Source of the DNA: Candidatus Cloacimonadota bacterium
GTDB taxonomy: Bacteria; Cloacimonadota; Cloacimonadia; Cloacimonadales; JAJBBL01
DNA: 5,005 nt
Direction of reading: 5' to 3'
Assembly (NCBI GenBank): GCA_020532365.1
Contig: JAJBBL010000043.1
Span: 1-5,005 of the forward strand
Part shown: piece after piece, positions 1 to 5,005 of the stretch
How positions within the stretch are numbered: the stretch's first letter is position 1
Layout of the letters: each line of letters opens with the position of its first letter
Translations under genes and position numbers: made by a program
The notes under the pieces: generated by a model
Told to the model about the DNA's origin: nothing
What the model saw: only the letters and a program-made list of their open reading frames with translations
Database searches by the model: none

Positions 1-500
1 ATCCGACTACAGTGCTGAAACCTGAGCAATATTATGAGTATTCAACATACGGCAAAAAAATGCAAATTAAGCTGAAGGTTGAGAACAGTGAGAGTAAAGG
101 GATCGGTAAACCTCTCCCTAAAGGGATTATACAGGTCTATAAAAGAAATAAGGATAACAATGGAGTTGATTTCTTAGGGGAAGATTACGTGGACTTCGTC
201 CCGAAAGATAAAGATTGGATAATTACACTTGGGTCTGCTTTCGACCTCTCAGGGGAAACTATAGTGGTCTCCAGTAGACAGCTCAGTAATAGAGTATCCG
301 AGCGTGATTTGAAAGTTGTGTTGAAAAACTATAGTGGGGCAACAAAAGAGATTGTAGTGTCTCATAACCTCTCTTCAAATTGGAATATTGTTAAAAGTAG
401 CTTAGGGTTTGACAGACGAGAAGGGAATAGAGTAGAGTTTAAAAAGACTTTGAAGCCAGAAGAGGAGTTTACGTTGACATGGACTGAGAATAATCAGTAA
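1..500 (+). CDS. DUF4139 domain-containing protein, C-terminal part (5' truncated by window edge)
   Basis: This open frame enters from the left edge (first whole codon at position 3) and stops with TAA at 498-500, so about 165 C-terminal residues are visible and the true start lies outside the window. The fragment matches what I know of the DUF4139 C-terminal beta-rich region. It has a GIGKPLPKG segment (nt 99-125, the family's GLGkPLPaG signature), then a short beta strand with VYKR, the LGED segment around nt 171-182, a VPKDKD stretch and LGSAFD (nt 228-245, family vG.AFD). It ends in strand-rich sequence with NYSGATKEI and a final TLTW strand. Full-length members are usually several hundred residues, often exported, with an N-terminal DUF4140-like part and coiled coil; none of that can be seen here. 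The biochemical role of the family is not established, so no function is assigned. The gap to the next gene is 43 bp with no terminator-like hairpin, so read-through is possible. Confidence 0.82.
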   Translation, partial: PTTVLKPEQYYEYSTYGKKMQIKLKVENSESKGIGKPLPKGIIQVYKRNKDNNGVDFLGEDYVDFVPKDKDWIITLGSAFDLSGETIVVSSRQLSNRVSERDLKVVLKNYSGATKEIVVSHNLSSNWNIVKSSLGFDRREGNRVEFKKTLKPEEEFTLTWTENNQ

Positions 501-532
501 AAACTGGCTTCTATATACAAAATATTTTTTAT

Positions 533-537
533 GAGGT
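533..537 (+). promoter_or_regulatory. Shine-Dalgarno site of the small heat shock protein gene
   Basis: GAGGT lies 6 nt before the ATG at 544, a canonical spacing and a good match to the anti-SD complement AAGGAGGT. It supports this start codon over the internal Met codons at residues 9, 16, 17 and 20. Confidence 0.75.
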
Positions 538-543
538 AGTCGT

Positions 544-990
544 ATGAACAAGTCAATATTCGATGATATGCTTGAGTTACAAAGAGAAATGATGAGGCTA
601 ATGAACGAAGTGGCAACATTTCCTTCAAAGACGCTAAATCTGTCTCAGATTTCAAGTAATCAATGGCAACCACGTTGCGATGTATACAGAACAAGCTCGC
701 AGTTGATAATAATTTTTGACTTAGCAGGGGTGAATAAAGAGAGTATTAAAATCTACTCTCAAAAAGATTTCTTGACTGTGTCGGGAGAACGTGTTATGTC
801 TACTGTTGGTGATGCGCCAAGCTTCTATACTATGGAGATTGACTCTGGACATTTTGAAAGGCGCGTTTTCTTGCCGGACTTACCGATAGCTTATGAAAAG
901 CTGGAGGTTTCTTACGAGAACGGATTGCTGAAAATAATGTTCGATATACACCCGAGTAAGGATAGAGTCATAGAAATAGAGATTAGGTGA
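544..990 (+). CDS. Small heat shock protein, Hsp20/alpha-crystallin family
   Basis: This is a 148-residue cytoplasmic ATP-independent holdase of the sHsp family, a usual length for bacterial class A/B members. Residues 1-40 form a variable, Met-rich N-terminal arm (MLELQREMMRLMNEV) of the kind that binds substrate and drives oligomer assembly. The alpha-crystallin domain spans roughly 41-136. It opens with WQPRCDVY, continues with FDLAGVNKESI (58-68, the family's DLPGV-K-I strand, with Ala for Pro), LTVSGER (77-83), GHFERRVFLP (102-111, matching the yGxFxRxxxLP motif) and YENGLLKI (124-131, matching the AxxxNGvL signature). The C-terminal tail VIEIEIR supplies an I-x-I motif (143-147), which in the family docks into a neighbouring subunit. 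The start is fixed by the GAGGT site. No CIRCE inverted repeat is visible in the 43-bp upstream gap, so heat-shock control cannot be read from the sequence. I recognise the family but cannot say which named paralogue (ibpA, hsp18 and so on) it corresponds to. Confidence 0.95.
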   Translation: MNKSIFDDMLELQREMMRLMNEVATFPSKTLNLSQISSNQWQPRCDVYRTSSQLIIIFDLAGVNKESIKIYSQKDFLTVSGERVMSTVGDAPSFYTMEIDSGHFERRVFLPDLPIAYEKLEVSYENGLLKIMFDIHPSKDRVIEIEIR

Positions 991-1066
991 AAAATTATCG
1001 ACTTGACGCAATAAGCTGTGAGAAATACTTTGAAATAAAGTGTTAGGTTTCTTCGACTTTAACTGT

Positions 1067-1079
1067 TATATTATATAGT
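1067..1079 (+). promoter_or_regulatory. Possible -10 region of the ssrA promoter
   Basis: A run of overlapping TATAAT-like hexamers (TATATT at 1067-1072, TATATA at 1072-1077, TATAGT at 1074-1079) lies 20-33 bp upstream of the mature tmRNA 5' end at 1100. That distance fits a short leader removed by RNase P. No good -35 hexamer sits at 16-18 bp; the nearest partial match is TCGACT at 1053-1058, which is too close. This is a promoter candidate by position and AT-richness only. Confidence 0.35.
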
Positions 1080-1099
1080 AGATCTTTGAAAGGTACATA

Positions 1100-1450
1100 G
1101 GGGGTGACCGGTTTCGACAGGGATAAAGAGGATTGACGAGGCATACCGGGGAGTTTACCTACCCGTTAATCACGGTAAAAACAAAATCTAAATGCAAATT
1201 ACGAATACGCATTAGCAGCTTAAATTCTGCTACGCTTACCTTAGGCTTGTCATCGGCTTAAGAATAAGTGTCATAATTGATGACTGCACAACGGTGAACT
1301 GCTTCGCAGCTGTTGTAAAGACTTAGAAGCTGGCTTTTAGTGAGGTTTGATTGTGACTCCTGCTAAGAGTGAGGATAAAAACAACTAAGTATGTAGAATC
1401 GGCTTTTGTCTTATCTTTGGACGCGGGTTCGATTCCCGCCACCTCCACCA
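1100..1450 (+). ncRNA. ssrA: Transfer-messenger RNA (tmRNA, SsrA), one-piece
   Basis: This is a 351-nt tmRNA that rescues ribosomes stalled on broken mRNAs. It is charged with alanine, enters the A site with SmpB, and its internal frame adds a degradation tag. The 5' GGGGGTG (1100-1106) pairs with CACCTCC (1440-1446) as a 7-bp acceptor stem containing G1102-U1444, the G3-U identity pair of alanyl-tRNA synthetase. The discriminator A1447 is followed by an encoded CCA (1448-1450). The conserved 5' ACCGGTTTCGACAGG follows the acceptor. The T arm is GCGGG (1423-1427), loop TTCGATT, CCCGC (1435-1439). The long helix H2 can be drawn between 1122-1129 (GATAAAGA) and 1409-1415 (TCTTATC) with one bulged A. 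The tag frame is 1194-1223. Downstream sequence has room for the pseudoknots; a clear short hairpin there is CTGC-TTC-GCAG near 1300. It is not permuted into two pieces. No obvious rho-independent terminator follows. Confidence 0.97.
1194..1223 (+). other. ssrA: tmRNA tag-peptide reading frame (ANYEYALAA, stop TAA)
   Basis: The resume codon is read as GCA at 1194-1196, giving A-N-Y-E-Y-A-L-A-A and TAA at 1221-1223. The terminal ALAA is the conserved degron recognised by ClpXP/ClpAP in well-studied bacteria, and the last codons GCA-x-GCT-TAA resemble the E. coli gene closely. The tag is nine residues, against ten in E. coli (ANDENYALAA), with Tyr at positions 3 and 5. Choice of the resume codon is inferred from alignment to the E. 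coli gene; the frame itself is fixed by the YALAA-stop end. Confidence 0.9.
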
Positions 1451-1560
1451 ATATTACCTATCATCTGTAAAATAATCACCCTTTATGTTAATACAACTTT
1501 ATAGCAAAAAAATCAATAAGTTGACCTGGCTAACCAATGTCTGATCGTTTTATAATTCCT

Positions 1561-1578
1561 TTCTTTCGTCACAAAGAA
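1561..1578. repeat. Short inverted repeat in the ssrA-rsgA spacer
   Basis: TTCTTT (1561-1566) and AAAGAA (1573-1578) are perfect inverted 6-bp arms around a 6-nt loop. The arms contain one G-C pair each and no T-run follows, so this is a poor terminator. It could be chance in AT-rich DNA or a weak operator. Apart from this repeat and the promoter candidate at 1641-1669, I see nothing in the 248-bp spacer 1451-1698: no coding frame and no RNA motif I recognise. Confidence 0.3.
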
Positions 1579-1640
1579 TTGGCGAATTAATTTGATTCCT
1601 ATATGAAAAAACTATCCCAGTGAGCTTATAGAGACTTAAA

Positions 1641-1669
1641 GTGAAAGAAACTCTTGACACCGATATAAT
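1641..1669 (+). promoter_or_regulatory. Sigma70-like promoter candidate for rsgA-nadK-recN
   Basis: A perfect TATAAT (1664-1669) is preceded by a 17-bp spacer and GTGAAA (1641-1646, four of six matches to TTGACA). Transcription would start near 1676, leaving a leader of about 23 nt that includes the GAGGAAG ribosome site. Position directly before the first gene of the run supports it. A better -35 match, TTGACA at 1654-1659, is only 4 bp from the -10 and cannot pair with it. Confidence 0.45.
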
Positions 1670-1690
1670 ACCAACGGATCATAGTGGCTT

Positions 1691-1697
1691 GAGGAAG
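1691..1697 (+). promoter_or_regulatory. Shine-Dalgarno site of rsgA
   Basis: GAGGAAG ends 1 nt before the ATG at 1699, with the core GAGG only 4 nt from the start, a short spacing. No other Met codon occurs before residue 129, well inside the conserved protein, so the ATG at 1699 remains the best start. Confidence 0.6.
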
Positions 1698-1698
1698 T

Positions 1699-2739
1699 AT
1701 GAAAAGAAACGATAAAAACGAAGACAAATTAGACCTTCTCGAACAAGAGTACGAGAAGCTTCAAGAGCTTTATGTAAAGCCAGGTAGGCGCCTTAAAAAG
1801 AAAGAGCGTAAGAGTAGAAAATCTGGTTTAGAGCTCAGAAAGGGGCGTGTTTTAGAAGTCTATACCAATAACCACTATCGGGTGCAAATTGGTGATGAAG
1901 AATGTGTTTGCCCCTTGAGTGGTCGTTATAAAAACGTTGAGTTTGACGGTAGAACTGTAATTGCTATAGGTGATTACGTAAACGTTGACTTTTCGGCTAC
2001 CCCTCGAATAGAAGAGATATTGGAGAGAGAAAATCACTTGAAACGCTTCATCCGTGTGGGGAATAGCCTCATAGAAGTAATTATGGTCTCCAATATAGAT
2101 CAGATCATCATAACAAGCTCAATAGTGGAGCCGGCTCTAAATTTAGGATTGGTTGATAGATACTACTGTTCTGTTAAAGTAGAGGGTATCTTACCCATAA
2201 TTTGTATCAACAAGATCGATTTGGTGGATGACTTGAAAGAGGTAAGGGCTGCTTGCGAATACTATGAGAAGTGTGGGATTAAAGTGATCTATACTTCGGC
2301 AACTACTGGTGAAGGGATTGATGAGTTACGTGAGCTACTGAAAGACAAGGAATCGGCCTTTTCAGGACCTTCGGGCTCTGGTAAGTCCTCCCTGATTAAC
2401 GCTATAGAACCTCAGTTAGATCTAAAAGTTGGCGAAGTGAGTGAAGCTACCTCTAAAGGGGTACATACCACTACAAGCGGCTCGCTTTTACCTTGGTCTT
2501 TCGGAGGCTATTTAATTGATACCCCTGGAATCAGATCATTTGGATTGGATTCCAGTTATAAAGATTTGATTCCAAGAGTGTTTCCCGGCTTTGACGAATT
2601 TGCAGTGTATTGTAGATTCGGTGATTGTAAACACTTGGGCGAAATAGGGTGTAATGTTTTAGAGTTGGTCGAGAAAGGTGAGATACCGGAAGAACGGTAC
2701 GCCTCCTACCACAACATTATGGACTCATTTGATGATTGA
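1699..2739 (+). CDS. rsgA: Small ribosomal subunit biogenesis GTPase RsgA (YjeQ/YloQ)
   Basis: RsgA is a circularly permuted GTPase that binds the 30S subunit late in maturation and checks the decoding centre. The 346 residues compare with 350 in E. coli. A Lys/Arg-rich extension (1-47) precedes an OB fold (about 48-112, opening RKGRVLEVYTNNHYRV). The GTPase motifs come in the permuted order typical of the family: G4 NKID (171-174), G5 SAT (200-202), G1 P-loop GPSGSGKS (223-230), the G2-region GVHTTT (254-259) and G3 DTPG (274-277). The C-terminal zinc-binding domain keeps C-x4-C-x-H-x5-C with C305, C310, H312 and C318, followed by the EERYASYHNI helix. All key residues are present, so it should be active. 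The gene heads a run with nadK and recN, and a promoter candidate lies just upstream. The identification is secure. Confidence 0.97.
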   Translation: MKRNDKNEDKLDLLEQEYEKLQELYVKPGRRLKKKERKSRKSGLELRKGRVLEVYTNNHYRVQIGDEECVCPLSGRYKNVEFDGRTVIAIGDYVNVDFSATPRIEEILERENHLKRFIRVGNSLIEVIMVSNIDQIIITSSIVEPALNLGLVDRYYCSVKVEGILPIICINKIDLVDDLKEVRAACEYYEKCGIKVIYTSATTGEGIDELRELLKDKESAFSGPSGSGKSSLINAIEPQLDLKVGEVSEATSKGVHTTTSGSLLPWSFGGYLIDTPGIRSFGLDSSYKDLIPRVFPGFDEFAVYCRFGDCKHLGEIGCNVLELVEKGEIPEERYASYHNIMDSFDD

Positions 2740-2748
2740 TTGGTGATT

Positions 2749-3597
2749 ATGAAAAAAATTGGTGTGTTTGCTAACGGACTTAACAAAAAAAGAGAGTTAG
2801 TACCGGGATTAGTTAACAAGTTCTTGAAGCGCTCAGATGTTGAAGTCTTTGCTCTTGCTGAAAATATAGAATGGCTCCCACCCTTTGTTCAAGAATATAA
2901 AGAGGGAAAGAGGTTGGACTACCTTTTGGTATTCGGTGGAGACGGAACCATACTGAGAGGTGTTGACTTAGCACTTAAAAGTAAAGCAGCTATATTAGGC
3001 ATTAATATGGGTAGATTAGGCTTTTTGTCCGACTTTTCTATCGGAGAATGTCACAAATATCTTCACCTCCTTTTCGAAGATAACTACTCCTACATCAACA
3101 GGATGCTTTTGGACGTTGAAGTACACCAGGGAAGAGAGAAGCTGTATAAAGGATACGCACTTAATGATGCGGTGATTTATAAAGGGATAGTTTCTCGTCT
3201 GATTGAAATAAGGGTGTATAACAATAGAAACTTTGTGTTGGAAACTCGTTGCGATGGAATGATTGCCGCTTCGCCAACTGGTTCAACCGCATACTCACTT
3301 TCTGCCGGTGGCCCTATACTCACCCCGGAAATGGAGGCGTTAATAGTTGCCCCCTTATGCCCTCACGTATTGTCGGTAAGACCTATGGTGTTTCCTGCAG
3401 AATCTGAGCTGCGCTTTAAAATGTCAAACGTTTACAATGAGACTATGCTACAGCTCGATGGGCGAAATGTGTGGCCTCTGATTGACGGGGATAACGTGTT
3501 AGTGAAACCATCCAATAAAAAAGTTGAATTCGTTACCCTCACTAAAAAGAACTTTTATCAAACACTTCGCAAAAAGCTGCATATGGGTCGTCTATGA
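2749..3597 (+). CDS. nadK: NAD kinase (ATP/polyphosphate-dependent NAD+ 2'-phosphotransferase)
   Basis: This cytosolic enzyme phosphorylates NAD+ to NADP+, the only known route to NADP in bacteria. The 282 residues from ATG 2749 are a normal length. Visible motifs are GGDGTILR (63-70, with the catalytic Asp65), NMGRLGFL (86-93), the adenine/ribose-binding ND pair in ALNDAVIYKG (139-140), the long glycine-rich segment from D169 to P189 (DGMIAASPTGSTAYS at its core), PLCPHVLSVRP (202-212) and QLDGR (235-239). No signal peptide or extra domain is present. The frame is open back to TTG 2740 and GTG 2743, directly against the rsgA stop. ATG 2749 is preferred because MKKIGVFAN is the natural first beta strand of the fold. 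No strong ribosome site precedes any of these starts, which suggests translation coupled to rsgA, whose stop is 9 bp upstream. The 3' end overlaps recN by four bases. Confidence 0.96.
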   Translation: MKKIGVFANGLNKKRELVPGLVNKFLKRSDVEVFALAENIEWLPPFVQEYKEGKRLDYLLVFGGDGTILRGVDLALKSKAAILGINMGRLGFLSDFSIGECHKYLHLLFEDNYSYINRMLLDVEVHQGREKLYKGYALNDAVIYKGIVSRLIEIRVYNNRNFVLETRCDGMIAASPTGSTAYSLSAGGPILTPEMEALIVAPLCPHVLSVRPMVFPAESELRFKMSNVYNETMLQLDGRNVWPLIDGDNVLVKPSNKKVEFVTLTKKNFYQTLRKKLHMGRL

Positions 3598-5005
3598 TCA
3601 AGAGCCTTAGAATTAAGAACTTTATTCTCGTTAGAGATTTAGATATCACGTTTAGTGAGGGGCTAAACATCCTTACAGGTGAAACAGGGGCGGGAAAATC
3701 TGTTATTATCGGCGCCCTTGATCTTATTTTGGGGCAAAGAGTAAGGGGAGAGGTGTTGTTTGATAAAACAAAGCCTGCTTACTTAGAAACTGTTTTTTGT
3801 ATAAATACAGATCGGAAAGAAGGCCTTAGCGAGTCGCTTAAAGACTATTTAGACGAAGATGAAAACGAATTAATTATCATCAGAGAGATCTCGCCGGACG
3901 GAAGTAATAAAAGTGTTTTGAATGGACGTAGAGTTCCACTTAATTTTATCAGAAGTATAAGAGACGAATTGATAGACTTTCATAGCCAGAGAGACCAAAT
4001 TAAACTGTTCTCAAATAACTATCAACTCGATATTCTTGATACATACGGCGATCTCATCCAAAAAAGAAATGAATACTCTGCTATCTACCAACAGACTAAG
4101 AGTAAACTTAAAAAGCTGAATAACCTCGAAGAAGAAAGAGTTCGAAATGAAGAACGGAAGCAACTCTATGAGTTCCAAATTAATGAACTTGAAGAGGCAA
4201 ACTTGAAAATAGAAGAAGAACAGACCTTGCAGAGTGAGCTTGATCTTCTAACTCACGCTGAAGATATTCTGAACGATTGTGGTGAGATGAAACAGCTCTT
4301 CTTCGAAGATGAACTCTCCTTGTTAGATAAAGTAAGGAACTATAAAATCAGATTAGAGCGCTTTAGCAAGGATAGCCCCATTATTAAAGAGGTTATCCAA
4401 TACTTCCAAGAATTGGTTAATAGCTTCAACGAAATTCAGTCGGGACTCATAAGGATAGAAGATAGTATAGACCTGGATAAAGGGAAAATGGAAGAGATAG
4501 AAGAGCGCTTAAACCTGGTGCTACGCTTGAAAGATAAGTACCGGATGGAGCTCCCTGAACTGATCCAGTTTCTCGAAAATATGAGAGAGACATTGTATAA
4601 TTATAACTCAGGAATTGAGGAGATTGAAAAGCTAAAAGGGGCTATCCATCTACAAGTGAAAGACCTGCTTAAGCGAGCAAGTGAGTTAAGTCTTGACAGA
4701 AAAGAGGCTTCTAAGCTCTTAAGAGAAGATATACTGGACGATATTTCTAAGCTGGCACTGCCAGAGAGCAACTTTAAAGTGGGCTTTTCTGCAGAGGAAA
4801 TAGAATGGGAAGAAGATTCCTTAAGCTTGCCATACGGACTGCTTGAAAGTGGTGTCGATAAGATCGACTTCTTGTTTTCGGCAAACCGTGGGATGGATCT
4901 GCAGTCTTTGAAACAGAGTGTGTCTGGTGGAGAATTATCAAGGTTACTCCTGGTGTTCAAAAAAGTATTAGCCGGGAAGCTTGATACATTCTCTTTGATC
5001 TTTGA
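3594..5005 (+). CDS. recN: DNA repair protein RecN, SMC-like ATPase (3' truncated by window edge)
   Basis: RecN is a cytoplasmic SMC-like ATPase that acts early in double-strand break repair by holding DNA ends or sisters together. The first 470 residues are visible and the frame is open to the last base. Members are usually about 550-570 residues, so roughly the last 90, including Walker B and the D-loop, lie beyond the window. The N-terminal ABC half has an IKNFILVRDLDITF strand and Walker A GETGAGKS (29-36), then LNGRRVPL and the Q-loop region LIDFHSQRDQ (126-135). Charged coiled-coil arms follow (about 150-230 and 270-405) around the family segment RLNLVLRLKDKY (305-316). The C-terminal ABC half shows FLFSANRG and the signature SGGELSR (444-450). 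The start ATG (3594) overlaps the nadK stop as ATGA, pointing to coupled translation; the upstream ribosome site is weak. The Q-loop differs from the common GQHEH form. No frameshift was found on codon-by-codon reading. Confidence 0.96.
   Translation, partial: MIKSLRIKNFILVRDLDITFSEGLNILTGETGAGKSVIIGALDLILGQRVRGEVLFDKTKPAYLETVFCINTDRKEGLSESLKDYLDEDENELIIIREISPDGSNKSVLNGRRVPLNFIRSIRDELIDFHSQRDQIKLFSNNYQLDILDTYGDLIQKRNEYSAIYQQTKSKLKKLNNLEEERVRNEERKQLYEFQINELEEANLKIEEEQTLQSELDLLTHAEDILNDCGEMKQLFFEDELSLLDKVRNYKIRLERFSKDSPIIKEVIQYFQELVNSFNEIQSGLIRIEDSIDLDKGKMEEIEERLNLVLRLKDKYRMELPELIQFLENMRETLYNYNSGIEEIEKLKGAIHLQVKDLLKRASELSLDRKEASKLLREDILDDISKLALPESNFKVGFSAEEIEWEEDSLSLPYGLLESGVDKIDFLFSANRGMDLQSLKQSVSGGELSRLLLVFKKVLAGKLDTFSLIF

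Noticed and set aside
474..503. TTGACA at 474-479 as a -35 box for the sHsp gene
   Set aside because: It falls in the coding codons for TLTW of the DUF4139 gene, and the only -10 at suitable spacing is a poor TAAAAA (498-503). It is not strong enough to annotate.
494..694. Reverse-strand open frame of 66 codons opposite the start of the sHsp gene
   Set aside because: It lies antisense to a well-supported gene, has no recognisable domain, and its residues look like a shadow of the + strand codons.
1003..1031. TTGACG (1003-1008) with TACTTT (1026-1031) as an ssrA promoter
   Set aside because: Spacing is 17 bp, but the -10 match is weak and it would leave a leader of more than 60 nt. The AT-rich -10 candidates nearer to 1100 fit better.
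1852..2037. Reverse-strand open frame of 61 codons inside rsgA
   Set aside because: It lies wholly within the OB-fold coding part of rsgA on the opposite strand, with no family resemblance.
4601..4960. Reverse-strand open frame of 119 codons inside recN
   Set aside because: It is Ser/Leu-rich low-complexity sequence, as expected from reading Glu/Lys/Leu coiled-coil codons backwards. The + strand RecN reading with its SGGELSR signature is clearly the real gene.
5001..5005. Apparent TGA at the last bases as the end of recN
   Set aside because: The TGA is out of frame with recN; in frame the window ends in Phe followed by two bases (GA) of a codon that is probably the Walker B Asp/Glu.
1..5005. 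A hidden defence, mobile or otherwise undescribed system
   Set aside because: All coding space is taken by recognised housekeeping families. I saw no transposase, integrase, direct-repeat array, toxin-antitoxin pair or foreign-looking composition.

Overview
The window looks like an ordinary chromosomal housekeeping stretch from an AT-leaning bacterium. All genes are on the + strand, with short gaps and purine-rich Shine-Dalgarno sites at the first genes of the transcription units. I see no IS element, integrase, CRISPR array, phage gene or toxin-antitoxin pair. The lineage cannot be fixed from this sequence alone. A Gram-negative-type genome, possibly in the Bacteroidetes/Fibrobacter/Cloacimonadota-like neighbourhood, would fit the gene set, but that is an impression and not a demonstrated placement.

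Layout. (1) Positions 1-500 are the 3' end of a DUF4139-family gene whose N-terminal part lies upstream of the window. (2) Positions 544-990 encode a small heat shock protein (Hsp20/alpha-crystallin family), 43 bp downstream. (3) Positions 1100-1450 are a complete one-piece tmRNA gene (ssrA). It has a tRNA-Ala-like acceptor with the G3-U wobble pair, a T arm, an encoded CCA and a tag reading frame giving ANYEYALAA. (4) Positions 1451-1698 are non-coding and hold a sigma70-like promoter candidate just before the next gene. (5) Positions 1699-5005 are a tight three-gene run: rsgA (ribosome small-subunit maturation GTPase), nadK (NAD kinase) and recN (SMC-like DNA repair ATPase). recN runs off the right edge before its Walker B motif. 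nadK begins within 9 bp of the rsgA stop, and nadK and recN overlap by ATGA, so the three genes are probably co-transcribed and translationally coupled.

How they work together. The left half is proteostasis-flavoured: the sHsp holds unfolding proteins, and tmRNA rescues stalled ribosomes and tags the nascent chains for proteolysis. The right half combines ribosome assembly (RsgA), NADP supply (NadK) and double-strand break repair (RecN). nadK-recN proximity is recurrent in bacteria. The association of all these genes here may be no more than housekeeping clustering. I found no convincing undescribed system. The points most worth a second look are the short tmRNA tag, the variant QRD motif in RecN and the unexplained spacer after ssrA.
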